64,000 nucleotides of DNA from Impatiens glandulifera (GCF_907164915.1 NC_061865.1:57618587-57682586); one strand, 5' to 3'; numbered from the stretch's first letter, positions 14,255 to 28,264 are shown. A program made the numbers and translations. The notes: generated by a model not told the origin, from the letters alone.

Positions 14255-17200
14255 ATGGAAAGAGACGACGAGCCACTAACGCCATCCGGCCGAATGTTTC
14301 TACGGCCAGAAATGGATCAAATAATCCACTGCGTTTTCGGCCTCGGTAAACCCATCGATATACAATCAATCAAAGATGAAATGGATCGTAATATGCATAT
14401 CGCACACCCTAAATTCACCAGTCTCCTCGTCCAAGATCGCCACGGCCGCCATTACTGGCGCAAGACTCAAGTTAACATCGACCGCCACTTCATCATCATA
14501 AACAACCACGCTTCTTCCCAATTAATCACCGACGAGGAGTCGGTCAACGATTATCTCGCCGATCTTTCCATTTCCTCGCCGCTCCCGACCGATAAACCGC
14601 TATGGGAATTCCATGTCCTCGTACCTAACAAGTGCGTCGTCCTGCGCGTGCACCACGCGCTCGGAGATGGCATTTCGTTAATGGCACTTATGTTATCAGG
14701 CTGCCGGAAAGCTAACGATCCTAATAACCCACTTGTTTTACCCACCGGAGGAAGGTTATAAATAATTAATTTGTTAAAATTTAATTAAATTATAAATATT
14801 TAATTAAATCATCTTTATTAAATTATTAAAAAGGTATACTTTTGAACGGCCAAGAACGATACGGAATCTTGTTCAGGCGACATGGATTACGACGAGGTAT
14901 GTTTTGGAGTTCATAATGAGAAGTTTATGGATGAGAGATAAAACGACGTCGTTGAGCGGCGGCGAAGGAGTGGAGCTTTGGCCGAGGAAGCTGGCGACGG
15001 CGAAGTTTTTGCTGGAGGATATGAAGATCGTCAAAAGAGCAGTTGCGGGAGCGGTAAGTCGGAAAAATTACTTATTGGTTTCATTGATGTATTTTATTTA
15101 ATGTTTATAGATATATTAAAATTTCTAAGTAGATGAAAGTGGTGAAATTTAAAAAAATAAATTTATATTATTTTTTTTTATTTTATAATGAACTATGATA
15201 CTAAGGGAGAGAGAAATAAATTTGAGAATATAAACAAATGACAGGTCTCAAAATTAAAAGATTTTTTTTTAAATGAATATATATATATATATAAAATAAT
15301 AAATAATAATTTAAAATAAAAAGTATTTTAATATTTTGATTATTGAGGGATTGATGTAGGACTAAATGAGTAAGTTGTTCATGAGCCGCTTGGTCATAGC
15401 TCGACTTGAGTTTGATTTTGATCAATTTCGAGTCGAGCTCGAACTGACTCGTTTAATATTTGAGTTGAGCTCGAGCTCATATAATATTTGTTCAATAACT
15501 TGCTGAATTTTTACTAGCATGATAATAAAAATATATATATTATTTATTTAATATTAAAACTTAAAATTTATAATATATATATTTTTTCATAAATATTTAA
15601 AAAAAATTCGAGTTCAGCCAAATTTGTAAGTAAAATAGTCGAATCAAATTCGAGTTAAAATTTATAAATTTGTTCGAGTTGAGCTAATAAATATTTAATC
15701 GAGTCGAGTCGAGATCAAACTCAAACTGACTTAGCTCGACCTAACTCGTTTACCGTCCATGGAGCACTGGAAAAATTAACTCAAAAACCGAAGAATGTCT
15801 AATTATGAATAAGATATGTGTAGTTTACCAAACAAAGCACTTGACAATTGATATTTATGTTTAATAATAACTATTTTATAATATATTTAATATTATAATT
15901 TAATGATTTTATTTTAAAATTTTAAATTAATTTAATAATTTCAATATTTATAATAATTTCAAATAAAATATTTTTAAACAATGATATTATTTTAGAATTA
16001 AACTTTCTAATTTATATTTAATTTTACTTATAATATATTTTAATAAAAATTACTACTAAAATATTTACTGAATAAATAATTTAATATATATAATTTATTT
16101 ATAATTGTTAAAATTAATGATAATTCTGAATACATATTTTTAAATAATAATTTATTTTTATTTATTTTAATAAAATTTATAATGTATACATATAATCAAC
16201 TAAATAACTATATTAAAATATTTATTAAATAAATATAGACTTAAAACAAGTAAATAATGATAATTTAAAATAAAATATTTTGAAATAATAATTCTAATTT
16301 TTAATTAGATTAATAATTTTAATTTATGTATATAATTATATTTATAATACATTTTTATTTAATATATATATATATATAATTATTATTTATTATTAAAAAA
16401 TTCAAAATAATAAATTATATATAAATTAATTTTTTTTAATCTTATTATAAAAATTCTAAATATATAAATTAATATTTTAAAATATCTTATTCTAAATTCT
16501 TGGGTAGTTATTAAGTAAATATTCTATATTAAGTCTTAATTATATAGTTTTTGTTCATTAAAAGTTTGTTTAATAATTAAAAAATAATAATAAACTTCTT
16601 AATACCCTAGTTCTAACATATATATTGCAGACAATTAATGATGTGCTTTTTGCGGTAATCTCATCCGGGCTCTCAAGATACCTTGAGTATCGATCACCAT
16701 CTGGTAATGTATTTTGTTATAGTTATATATTTTTTTAATTGATATTTTTATAAGCTCATGTAAATAAAAATTACTCATTGATAAATATTTTTCAATATAT
16801 AAATAATGTGTATATAACTATATATAAACTGTCCACCTCGACCAGGTCTTCCCGAGGGGCTTCAAATCACTGGGGTTGCTTTGTTCAACTTGAGGGCACT
16901 TCCCAATTTTAAGGTCGGTTTTGATTTATTATTATTTTAATAAAATTGGCAACACTTTCAAATGAAACTATTACTTTTTTTAAGTGAAAATTGTACTCGA
17001 GACAATTGGTCACTTGGATAAGACTCGTATTCTCCATCGTTATTAAAATATCAATACTCAATTATTGCCTTAAAAACGCATGTTCTTTGACAATAACACA
17101 TTTTAAATCGTATCAACCTTTTGTTAAATTGACGAGTTTTATATGAAAGTTTGGATACATGCATGTAGGATGAGTTGAGGTTGAAAAAGACAGTTTTGTC

Positions 17201-17849
17201 ATCTGGTAACATGTTTGGCATGCTTCTATTGCCTGTTTATTACCATAAACCCGATGTCGGTTGCAGTCCTTTAAAGCATGTAGAGAAAATTAAGGAAGTG
17301 ATGACTAAGAAAAAAATGTCGTCCGAAGCTTACTTCTCTTACAAACTCGGACAACTTGCAATGTCATGTTTTGGACCAAAGGTATCATATAAATAAGATT
17401 GTATTTCTTTTACTATCATTATTGACTTTTAGAAGATTTAAGATCTCGTTAAATTTGATAGGCAACGAGTTATATGTTCAACAAAGTAATAAAGAATACG
17501 ACATTTACAATATCAAATGTGGTCGGACCACAAGAAGACCTCACTTTTGCTGGTCATCCAATTGATTACATTAGAGTTACCACAACAAGTCTTCCCCATG
17601 TAAGTAATTCTTCTTTTTTATTATCTCCATAATAAGATGAAAGAAAACGTCGTGTTTTGTGTTTTGATGAATGATTGTTTAATGTATTTTTTTGTCTCAA
17701 TAAAGGCACTCACGATGCATATGGTAAGCTACGCAGGAAAGGCAGAAATGCAAATTCTCGTAGCTAAAGATATTATCCCCGATCCACAAATACTGGCTAA
17801 GTATTTTGAAATTGCATTAAATGAAATGAAGGAAGCTGCAAAATACTAG
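14255..17849 (+). CDS. WSD1-like wax ester synthase / diacylglycerol O-acyltransferase, seven exons
   Basis: Bifunctional WS/DGAT-type acyltransferase, by family an ER enzyme that joins fatty alcohols (or diacylglycerol) to acyl-CoA, for example in cuticular wax. Exons I read: 14255-14754, 14834-15053, 16631-16703, 16846-16913, 17169-17381, 17462-17599, 17706-17849. All introns are GT-AG and the exons join in frame to 451 residues, slightly shorter than the usual ~480. The catalytic HHxxxDG motif is intact as HHALGDG in exon 1 (about residues 134-140). Later family blocks are VELWPRKLATAKF (exon 2), TINDVLFAVISSGLSRYL (exon 3), GLPEGLQITGVA (exon 4), NMFGMLLLPVYYHK and EAYFSYKLG (exon 5), FTISNVVGPQE (exon 6), MHMVSYAGKAEMQILVAKD and the ending MKEAAKY (exon 7). 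Intron 2 (1.6 kb) carries a MITE. No disabling change is seen. Substrate preference cannot be told from sequence. Confidence 0.93.
15365..15765. mobile_element. MITE in WSD intron 2 (GAGTCGAGCTCG family)
   Basis: The ends are inverted and rich in 'cgagtcgagctcgaac' type sequence. The left part near 15375-15450 ('gttcatgagccgcttgg...tcgacttgagtttgat') corresponds to the complement of the right part near 15690-15760 ('acgagttaggtcgagctaag...gtttgagtttgat'). The middle is AT-rich without coding potential. Such elements are common hAT-like MITEs of plant introns. I did not find a convincing target duplication, so ends are approximate. Confidence 0.55.
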
Positions 17850-19661
17850 TAAAATATCTATGTTGAATCTATTGATTCGAATTAATGCTGTGTTATTTTG
17901 TTTGGTTGCTTTCATTTTGTATATTTGTGTTTTTTGTATTGGTAACAAATACTACAATATATTTGAAGTTGTATGGTCTTAATATATAATGAGATTTTAC
18001 CAATTAAAAAAGAAAGAGAAAGAGTTGTAAGCAAGAATTGTAGTATATTAGCCTCTGAACTATTCAATTTCTTGAAATCAATCTCAAGTTTTATGTGATC
18101 AGATTAGACCCAAGTTCATCTAGTTAATAATGAAAAGTATGACCAAATACTCATAGAAATATAAAGTAATCTATAAAAATCCTTTTATTTAACAAAAATT
18201 ATATATATATATATAAATATATAAATATATAAATATATAAATGATATATACAGCACCCTTATACCTATTTAATTTGGTAAGAAAGAAAAAATATTTTTTC
18301 TTTTCTTACAAAATTAAGGAGATGTGATATAAAGGTGTTATTTTAAATCCTAAATCCTAAACTTTCATTTTATTTATTATTTATGCCCTCTTTTTTCTTT
18401 TTCTTATTATTTTTTTATTAACTTATTAATATTTTTTTTTAGTTTTATTACTTATAAATATTTATCTAATATTTTTATTTTCACAATTAATTATTTTTTA
18501 ATTAATTAATTTTTTTGATAAACTCATAATTCAACTAAATAAAAATAAGGGATATTATTTAAGATTTAAAATTTAGGGTTTAGAGTTTATGATTTAAATA
18601 AATTAATTAGAGATGAGAGAGATAAATTAATTAATTAATGAGAGAGAAAGATAAATAAATTAATTAATTAGTAGAGACATAAAGATAAATTAATTAATAA
18701 AGGAGAGAAATTAATTAATAAGAGAGAGAATATTCGGTGTTTTAAAAATATATTCTATTTTCAGGACTTTCGCGGCCTCATATTCACGTTCTCTATCATA
18801 CACTAAAGTGTAAAATTGATATTCCTTATTAGCCATGTTTGAGAAATTTGTATCCTATGGTCAATAAAGAGGAAAAAATATTATTTTTATTTTTTGAGAA
18901 AATGACCATTTTTAAGAATTTTTTTTCCAAACATGACAATGTTTGTGACATTAACAGTAGAGAAAAAAAAATTATTTTTTACTTTTCGGAAAAATATCAT
19001 ATTTGAAAAAAATTTGTCCGACTGACCGACCACGTTAGATTCGTAAATTTGTTTTCATTCCCGTATTTTATAAAGTTATAAAACGGTGGATATCTCTAAA
19101 CTCTCTGAGATCCTTAAACCGACAAGTTTCACTCGCTAATATGTGTTTGCGGGCAAATGTGATTAATCCGCGCACTAATCCAGATTAGAAGAAAAAAAAC
19201 TATACCCAAATGAAAAGGTCCGAAATCTCAGATACCCCAATTTGACAATTTAATATATGTTTACCATTTAAGAAAAAAACTCTTTAAAGTCAGCTTGGAA
19301 CATTAATTTTTTTGTTCATTCTATAGTGTGCCAACTGCCAACTGCCCCCGGAGAATAAACTTATATCACACAAAAAAAATAATAACAAATAAAACAGAAA
19401 CCCAAAATCTCTCATTATTACAAACAACAAATTACAAATAACCCAATCTGCCAATCATTCATTATTACATAACCCAAAAAAAATCCAAATTAAGCAAACC
19501 ACCATACTAAACATTATTTTACTTCTACTACAAGTAACTTTTATTGGCAACCAAACCAACCGGTAAGCCTGGTATATACATCACTTCAAAAGCTTCAAGC
19601 TATTACAATAAGAAAACAAACCCAATACAAAGAGACTAACCTCGCAAATCAAGATATGATT
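17850..19661. other. Convergent intergenic spacer between WSD and FPP genes
   Basis: This holds the 3' ends of two convergent genes. It has no further gene. A weak inverted pair ('ttaaatcctaaatcctaaac' near 18340 and 'ttagggtttagagttta' near 18565) and purine-rich 'gagagagat' stretches around 18610-18730 suggest an old MITE, but ends are not definable. Bases from about 19370 to 19660 are probably 3' UTR of the minus-strand FPP gene. Confidence 0.6.
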
Positions 19662-22469
19662 TTACGCCTTCGATCTTCCACTTCCCTTGTTCCGAATCAT
19701 CAACAGCTTCCTTAGAAAACCGCCACCACCACCTTGATCTCCTCCGCGTTTCTTGCTAGGTATAATTGCCATAGACAACTTTGCAGCTGGTAATGGAGGC
19801 ATGATGCATAAGAATGGTTTACTTTTTTCTGTCCCACTAATAATCGCAAGATCTTGAGGTTTGTTGAAGTCATCCTCCGCCAGCATCCGATCGCGAAGAG
19901 ATGGTCTATTTACCAGCTTCTTCGATCTGACAATAGTCATTGCTTTGTCCATATTTGTTATTTTAGCCGAGTTTAAAGCCTTTAACTGTTTTCCAAGGTT
20001 TAAGATTGTCTGTTGACACTCTACCAGTTTTGCAGATGCAGCTGTTATCTCCCACCCCTGTTTCCACATTAACAACATTTTCAGAAAGGTCAATATTAAT
20101 AGTCCATTTGGTAAGTGGTTTTGTTAACATATTAAATCCAAAATTTTGGCCAAATAATTCACATTTTTGGGTAAAACTTTCACCCGAAGAAATCACAATC
20201 ACACAATTTCAATTCCTAGTTACGCGAATTTGCTCAAGTGGTTCTACTGAAATAGTAACTTACAGTTTTTCCTAGCTTCTCATCTCGGCCAGGACTGTCC
20301 TTATGATATGGCTTTCTGTCAATACTGCAACATAAGCATCACCCAAAGTCATATAATTATAGTGATGTCTTATTATCAAAGAAAATCGAAAGACTTGTAT
20401 GAAAAAATTAAGTTACCTTTCTAGCTGGAGTTGAAGCTCGAGACAAGTTGCCTCTAAATCTTCACAACAATGAGTTTTATCCTCGTATTCAACTTCGAGA
20501 GATACAAGTTTTTGTAGCACATCGTTTAGTTTCACTTTTGTGATGCTTAGTTGAGTATCCAGTTCTTCATTAATCATCTTCTGGTTTTCAATCTGATCCT
20601 CGATCATCCCTTTACACTCTTTCGTTTCTTTTAACTCTCTCTGCAAGTTTCCAACAGTTTCGTTCGATTCCCTAAGTCTTTTCATCAAGTCCTCGTTCAT
20701 ATCACTAGCCAACTTCAGCATAGAATCTAAATCCTGATGTAAAGACTCCAGATTCTTATACTGATCTTTAAAAGGAATGCAGTTTCCCACAATCCACTCC
20801 ATTGCAGATGCTAACTCGTTTGTAAATATTTCCAAATCACCTTTCCATTGGAAAGCTCGAACTATGTTGTCTTCCCCGAGAGGAGTTGAGCTCGTCTGGC
20901 CAATTACTCTGAGCAGCTCGACAATCTTGTGGATCGAATTTCTTAGTTTAGTTTGCAACTCCTTCTCGTATTTGTCTTCTGATTTCCATGTAATATATCC
21001 AGTTATAGATTCTTCTCGTCTATCATCATTCCCAGTCGGTTCAACAGAAACTAATGCGAGTTTCTCCATTTCAACGAAATCGTCCATTAAATTGAGATCT
21101 GACATCCTTCTGCAGCTCTTATCATTTCGGAAATTCTCCAGCTCTCCAATTAGAGCCAAAGCCCATGACTCGGAACTATTGCTCTCGTCGCTTCCGAAAC
21201 CGAAGCTTGACTTTGGAGAGAGATCTTTGGAGGCATCGTGATGACAGTACTTCACCAGCTCCAAATTATCTTGAACTGTTCTTAAATCATCTTTTCGGGC
21301 CAAGTTTTTTCTTAGTATATTGTTTTCTTCTTCCATCTCATGCAACTGCTCCATCAAGAGATTCATTTCTGGAGTCGAAGGATTATTGTTTCCGAGATTG
21401 GATTTTTTTCGGAGAATTTCAACTTCGTTTTTCATCTTGGCTAAAGTGGCAGGACCTGGCAAGCGCTTCCTCATTAGAATCCTTAACCTCTGACATTCCG
21501 ATTCCAGCTTTGAGATCTTCTTCACACCTTCCATGTATAGCTTGTGTGATTTATCAGTCGACTGACGATTTAACTCAAGTTCCTTCTCGAGCATCCGCAA
21601 TTCATAGACAAGGAACGCTTTTTCCTTTTCTAATGCGTCCATTTTAGCCATCAACCTGGCGAAATCATCTTCCGCCTGGAAATTCCGTTTGGCTAGATCT
21701 TCGATCACCGTTTCTTTCATTATGAGGACCTTAACCAAATGGTTGTTCTCCACAGTTAAACTCGACAGCTTTTTATTCTGTTCGGAAAGTTTTTCCTCTA
21801 ACCTTTTCTGTGCCTTCTCGAATTCGGCTGAAGTCTTCATAACTGCGTCATGGATTACCCTTTCTTGTCCTCCTCTGATTAAGTTTAACTGCTGCATGGA
21901 ATCCTTTAGAGCAAAATTCAATTGAGTTAGCCTTCCATTTGAGGCTTCCTCCTGTTTGATTGCTTTTTCTAGTTCTTGCTTCAAAATCTCGGCTTCTGCT
22001 TCTGCCTTCACCCGCCCTGAGAATATTTTACATATGAGAGGATGAAAATGATAAGAGAACAAATGTTTAAACTCACCAGAAATGGCCTCTTTAGCAATCC
22101 TCGAATGCTTTGCGATATTTTCATCCTTAGCTTGGTTTTCAAGGAGAAGTGATGCCAATTTGAGGTGTAAATCCTTCACAGTTTGCTCCAGACTCGCTTC
22201 TTTCTCACGTGGAATCGTCTATAAGCAAATAAGACAACATTTATCACATTTCTTACTTTAAATTCCCTTATTCTACTGAAACCACTAAAACCAGAATCTT
22301 GATTTACATATCAACCTTTTCTAATTACAGGCCTACTTTATCATAATAACTTTCAAGTGCTATCACAAACCTCTTCATTGTCTGTTCTTAACGAAAGATC
22401 TGTGTTCTCATTTGCTATAATCGTCTTCTCAGATGACCTTTTTCTCCAAGCCCACGTCTTGTGATCCAT
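19662..22469 (-). CDS. Filament-like plant protein (FPP, DUF869 coiled-coil), five exons
   Basis: Long coiled-coil protein of the plant-specific FPP family (DUF869). Some members bind membrane-traffic or microtubule partners; the exact role here is unknown. Coding exons on the minus strand: 22469-22371, 22218-22077, 22016-20417, 20324-20264, 20057-19662. They join in frame to 765 residues with GT-AG introns. The start MDHKTWAWRKRSSEKTI is the family signature N-terminus. Heptad-rich segments fill the large exon, with the family blocks RLRILMRKRLPGPATLAKMK and SWALALIGELENFRN. Exon 5 begins with GWEITAASAKLVECQQTILN and ends in a Gly-rich then basic tail (GGGGGFLRKLL). A likely 5'-UTR intron starts at a donor at 23458 (minus strand, AG|GTGAG). 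The length fits the shorter FPP members. The gene looks intact. Confidence 0.92.
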
Positions 22470-23760
22470 GATATTAATCAATTACTCTTGTTCACACACA
22501 AAAGTTTCAGCAGCTCAATTGTTTGGAAATCTGAGAAATGAAAAAGGAACTGTTAATTTACTCAAGTTGCCAAGTTTGAAAAATATCTGGAAGATGACTT
22601 GGCAGATGACATGGCCAGCAACAAAACAAACAAGTCATCATCAGTTGTTAGAATCAATTAACAAGAATAGTGGACCACATCTCACTCAAAAGATTCTAAC
22701 CACTTTCGCATTTATCCTTTCAATTTTTCATTCATAAATTACTCTTCTAGATTAGTCTAAAGGGAAATTTGTCTAACACATACATCGAATCAACCATCAA
22801 ATTCGGTGATATTTACATATGTATATATATTTTTCTGTTTATTTAAAGACAAAAATACTAACAAATTACTCTTCTAGATTAATCCTTTGTAATCCTTTTA
22901 TCTTTTCATAATCACAAAACCTATACAACTATAGAAGACAGTTCTTCTTCTTCTTCATACTCTAATTCTCAATTTGTTCAAAAGATTATCTGAAAGCTTG
23001 TTAATATGCACATCCAGATGTGATTATCTTCATATTTAAGCTATGAGATCTTCCAGTAGAAAGTCTAAACAATCACTGATCTAGAGCGGTTACAGGAGCT
23101 ATACACAAATCCGAAGAGATAAGAGACAAATTAACCAGTTGATATCATGATAATCATCGTCTACATAAAGAAAACTATGATCGTAATCGAACAACTGAAG
23201 ATTAAGTATAAACAAATGGAAAAAAGGACATAGATACACACTAACACAGACTAAAATGATAAAAAATTAAACAAACTCTAGAAAACGTAGCTATCACTAT
23301 CAGAAGCTGGATTAATAAATGCAATCTCTATCACAGTCTCATTCTATTTGTCATATAGCATTGCATGTCAATTTCAAGCTATTTCACTGAACATATCGAT
23401 GAAAATATAACGTTTATGGAATCAGTTTAGAGATGATCAAACACAAACACAAACTCACCTAGCTTAGTTTCTGCAGAGAGCTTGTTCTTCTTCTCCTCGA
23501 TTCTGTCGGCGGAGAGAAGTATGGATGAAATTAGTGAAGAAGAAGGAGAGATTTAAAGGAAACAGAGCAAGGAGTGAAGAATGCTTACTGTAAGAAGGTC
23601 ACCGACAGTCATAGTTAGAGTAAAAAGAGAGATGAATCGTTCATAGCCAGAAAGTCGTAAAGCAGAACGGTGACAAAATGAGAGAGATGACGGAGAGAAA
23701 GAGAGAGAACCATTTTTGACGTTTGACAGTTGCTCTGAAATGGAGCCAGTGGACCCCAAA
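22470..23760 (-). promoter_or_regulatory. FPP 5' UTR, UTR intron and promoter region
   Basis: Upstream of the FPP start codon there is no other gene. A good minus-strand donor (AG|GTGAGTTTG at 23459-23450) follows a pyrimidine/GA-rich stretch at 23460-23750, which looks like the non-coding first exon. The interval down to about 22490 would then be mostly intron. The short frames here are not family-like. Confidence 0.5.
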
Positions 23761-25320
23761 ATGGCGATTATGGAAAAATAATATCCGGCCTACCCTTCTT
23801 TTCTTTCTCTCTCTAAACTTTTTACCTTTAGCTTTTTTATTACAATATTTATAAGTTAAACTTATTTTATATTATGGATAATAATATAGTTTATAATAAC
23901 TTTGTAACGTTTTATACCATTAATTATATAAATAATTTTTTTTCTCGCACTAATTTTTGTATTGTGGAGGGTGACTAGTATTTAAAGATTTTGTGAAGTA
24001 TTACTCAAATTCATTTGATAATTTATTATAAGAAATTTAGATTGATACGGTTGATATGTCAGACTTACATATTTAAGTTACTATTTCAATTATTTTTTGG
24101 TGCATTATCTAGTGGTAAAAAAATCGTCGAACTTTTAATGATTGTTATTGTCCGATTCGTATCATTCCTAATACTATTATTAAGACGTTTTATGAGATTA
24201 GTTCAAAAAAACTAATTGAGTCTGTCAGTTAATCGTTCTTTTCAAAGATTTACGAACTCACTAATTTATTTAGTATCGTTTCTTTTATTTTTTTATTTTT
24301 ATGTCATGTTTTATTATTGTGTTTGAAAGAAGGCCTGAAGATTTTATTTTACACAAATTTTATTTTATTTTAAACAAATACACATAAAAAATGAATTATT
24401 GATAATTATAATTTAAAAAAGAAAAGAGAATAGTATTCTTCTGCAATATAAAATGAAGTGAGAACATATACTTATTTCTAAACATCAAGCCACATTATTG
24501 AAAAATAATATACATAATTAATAATTGTACGGATAACTTTTTCTTTTTTTAATAATATCTATGTTGAATTATTTTTTCTTTAAAAAACAATTATCTCAAA
24601 TATCTATGGCTAAATAACCTGTATATTAATTTCTCTAAAGAGAAATATGTACTGTTTTTATTTAATTATTTTATCAGAGTAAAAAAATTATTTATCAAAA
24701 ATTGCAAATTAAATATTCTTTTTTAGCCAGATTTATAATTTGACAAAAAAATATTATTATTTAAGCTTTACCTTCTTTTTTCTTTTTTTTTCTTTTTTTT
24801 TATTTTCACTCAATTTTCATTTTATCTATTTCAATCACACAAAATTCAAAAAAATAATTTTCATTTTTTATTTTAATAATTCTAAAAATAATTCTAATTC
24901 TAAGAAAATAAATTATAATAGGCATATTTAAAAATACTTGTAGCTTGAATTAAACACTTCTAAATATTATTAAATTTGTTAATATACATAATTAAAATAT
25001 ATTATGTAACATTATTTAATTTAAATTAATATTAAAATAAAATATTAAAAAATAAATAATTATTAAATTAATTAAAAAAATTCAAACCCATAACCACGTC
25101 TTGAAATTGAATCATTATTGTCCTGTTTAGATACAAAAATTGTGACTGACAATATATATAAAAGAAAGATTTCATTTTGACTGGTGCACATCAATGTCAT
25201 TACAAATGTTATCTGAAAAGTTAAAAATTATAAAAATAAAAAATTATTCTTATCATCTTAAAAATAATTTATTAAAGAAATTCCAAAAAAGAAAAATATC
25301 CATAGAAGAACAGGACATAT
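23761..25320. other. AT-rich intergenic spacer
   Basis: No gene, transposon end or structured repeat is recognised in this stretch. Reading frames are short and of low complexity (Phe/Asn/Lys runs). Confidence 0.6.
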
Positions 25321-25329
25321 AGATTATAT

Positions 25330-25505
25330 ACACGAAGGAGGATCCCCCACACCTGGATCTAGACTTGGTATCCCTACTTGAGATCTCATTTGTTCTAAAC
25401 CACCAAGTTTCTAGTTTTTTTTAGTGGCTGAGGATTTGGGTCATCTATACAATGAAATTATTGCCTCATTAATTGCTGATGTTTAATAGTTAAAATTAGA
25501 GGATT
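25330..25505. repeat. Unit 1 of a direct duplication flanking a Helitron
   Basis: This unit contains 'gagatctcatttgtt', 'accaccaagtttctag' and 'attattgcct', which recur in the same order at 26755-26895. The two copies are diverged. The Helitron 25625-26203 sits between them. Confidence 0.6.
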
Positions 25506-25624
25506 AATAGTGTTCTTGTTATTAATCATTTGAACAAAGAAAGATTAAAAGAGAGTACATTTTCCACCACATTTCTTATCTTGCTTTTTCAAATAATTTA
25601 TGTTTTCAAATATTCGCTATATTA

Positions 25625-25696
<72 letters not shown>

Positions 25697-26203
25697 GATG
25701 CTTAATTTTTAAAGTGTCCGGATTATCGGGTCGAGAGTTGTGGTTAATTTGGATATATATGTAAGAGTAATTGGATACTTGGGTCGGATTGTGGGTTGAC
25801 CCGCCAATAACTTTATACGGTTAAAAATTAAATTAAATATATGTTATAGGTATGGTTCGAACTTACAACCTAACAAAAACAAGTACAACCCTTAACCGAT
25901 TAGACTAATAACACTTTATATTTTAAATTCAACACCAAATTTTATAAACGCGGGATATTTTAACAAAAAAAAGTTTAACTTTTTAACTAACTAATCTATA
26001 TATATATAATTATGCTTAATTTTTAAAGTGTCCGGATTGCCGGGTCGAGAGTTGTGGTTAATTTGGATATATATGTGAGAGTAAATGGATACTTGGGTCG
26101 GATTGTGGGTTGACCCGCCATAAACAAATTTACCGTAATATTTTTTTCATAATTTTTTATATTATTACTTGTGCCTTGTGCATTTGCACGGAATATATGC
26201 TAG
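25625..26203 (+). mobile_element. Small non-autonomous Helitron with two tandem 5' ends
   Basis: The 5' end is TC followed by a long TA tract and 'atgatgcttaatttttaaag'. The 3' end has a GTGC-ATTT-GCAC hairpin at about 26177-26188 and terminal CTAG (26200-26203). It is inserted between A (25624) and T (26204), as Helitrons do, without target duplication. A second copy of the 5' end ('atctatatatata' and 'atgcttaatttttaaagtg') starts near 25995, so about 1.3 units are present. It carries no Rep/helicase gene. It belongs to the same family as 27789-28264 and 55874-58697. Confidence 0.82.
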
Positions 26204-27788
26204 TTTTGATAATGATAGAAAGATATAGATTTCTAATAAATTGTTACTCGCGTAAAACTCTTAGATATTACTATTCAGTCTCAATATTTATTGTCAATTA
26301 TATATATATAATTTGTAAAATCACGCATATATTTATATCTGAGTCAGATGTTTTATTTCGAGGCTGTCTAGTATAATTTTCTAGACTAATGATTTTTCTT
26401 TAAATCAAATTATTCACGGTAAAAATCGAATTTGAGATATTTAACATATTATATTATACAAGATCATTGTCACTTACAATACTCATATGGGTTAAATATT
26501 TATCTATAACTATTCTTTATATACTATTTTGTTTGAATAATAGATTTAACAAACATTTTTTTATTTATTAGATTATGTTAGTTATATTAATGGAATTAAA
26601 AAGTAAAATTTTGAAAAGTATTAATAATATTAAAAATATTGTTTCATATAGTTATTATTTATTTTTGTATGTAAGTATTATAATATTAAAAATATTGATC
26701 CAAACACTCTAGCTTACAAATAAAATATAATTCTAAATTTTACAAACAAAGATGGATGAGAAGCCTCAAATGATTCCCTACATGAGATCTCATTTGTTAT
26801 AGACCACCAAGTTTCTAGATATTGTTAGAGGCTTAAGTTTGGGGCCATCAAAAATTAATTATTGCCTTATTAATGTGTAATGCTTGATAGTTAGTTGAAA
26901 ATAATGGTTTGCCTGATTGATGTTTACCTTTTATCTGTTTTTACATAATTTTGATTTAGAGAATAGATACAAATTTTAAATTTTCTACTTTGGTAAAGTG
27001 GTTTTTTCATATAGTAGGTCACATTTGCCTTACTAACCCCTATTATTTTCCTCACATTTATTGCATTCTTTGTCTGAATATATGTTTTGGACTATTTTGT
27101 GGAATATTTTCGTTATTTGATTATCTAACGTTATAATATTTTTTGTTTAAGGGAGGATTGGAGTAGATATTACAAAAATATTTTTGAAATGAACTCATTA
27201 AGATAATCGTTGAGTTTTTTGATAAGAAATTCCGGTTTGTTCACCTAATTATAAAATCAATTCTAATCGAGTTTTTGGAGATTTGATCCGTGTTCACCAT
27301 AATTAGCAATATCTCTATTTTGCATATTGCTATGTCTATGCCGGTTTCCTAATTATGTTCTTTAGACAAGTTTTATCATTAAATATTATTGTTTGCAATT
27401 TGCAAAAACTTTTTATCATACAATGACCTTTTTATTTAGTTTAAATAAGTTCTTAAAGAATACCTTATTGTTAAAATTGTGAACTTGTAACTAAATATTC
27501 TATTTCTTTTTTTTATTGAATAGCCTCTAAATTATTTTAGTTTTAATTTCTAGAAGCCCTAAATCTTTTAAATTAATTTGATTTGTGCCTTGAAGTTTTG
27601 AAAGTATTTGAAATAACCCATTTTTTTAAGACAAAGTTTAAGTAAATGGGTAATTTCAAAGATTTTCAAAATCTAAAAAATTGAGTGGTTTCAAAGGTTT
27701 TAAGTACATGAAATCAAAATAAGAAAATACTTGAAAGACTGGAAATAAAAATAATTAACTTGAGGCTTACACTGAAAGTTTTGGAAAA
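26204..27788. other. AT-rich spacer with second unit of the flanking duplication
   Basis: Bases 26755-26895 repeat the unit described at 25330-25505. Nothing else is recognisable and no gene is supported. Confidence 0.55.
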
Positions 27789-28077
27789 ATATATATATAT
27801 ATAATGATGCTTAATTTTTAAAGTGTTCGGATTGCCGGGTCGAGAGTTGTGGTTAATTTGGATACTTGGGTCGGATTGTGGGTTGACCCGCCTTAAATTT
27901 AAAACGATTAAAAATAAAATAAAAAATGTTGGAGGTATGTTTCGAACTTGCAACCTAATAAAAACAAGTACAACATTTTACCAACTAGACTACTAAGACT
28001 TTATATTTTAAATTCAACACCAAATTTGATGAACGCGTGACGTTTTAACATTAATATAAATTCAATTTTTTAACTAA

Positions 28078-28114
<37 letters not shown>

Positions 28115-28264
28115 ATGTTGAGTAAATGGATACTTGGGTCGGATTGTGGGTTAATCCACCCATAAACTTAAAACGATTAAAAATAAAATTAAAAATGTTA
28201 TCCGTAATTTTTTTTCACAATTTTTTATATTATTAATCGTGCATTTGCACGGGCTAAATGCTAG
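27789..28264 (+). mobile_element. Small Helitron, related copy
   Basis: The body 'atgatgcttaatttttaaag', 'cgggtcgagagttgtgg' and 'gggttgacccgcc' matches the Helitron at 25625. The 3' end has a hairpin CGTGC-ATTT-GCACG at about 28239-28252 and CTAG at 28261-28264, followed by T. The 5' end is a TA tract, but the canonical TC is not seen, so the start is approximate. A partial second 5'-end copy begins near 28105. No coding capacity. Confidence 0.75.

Noticed and set aside
20777..21647. Long plus-strand frames over the FPP gene
   Set aside because: They are antisense shadows of the large coiled-coil exon, whose minus-strand frame has the family motifs and consistent splicing.
25620..25712. Tyr/Ile-repeat peptide frame
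   Set aside because: It is simply a TA microsatellite translated.
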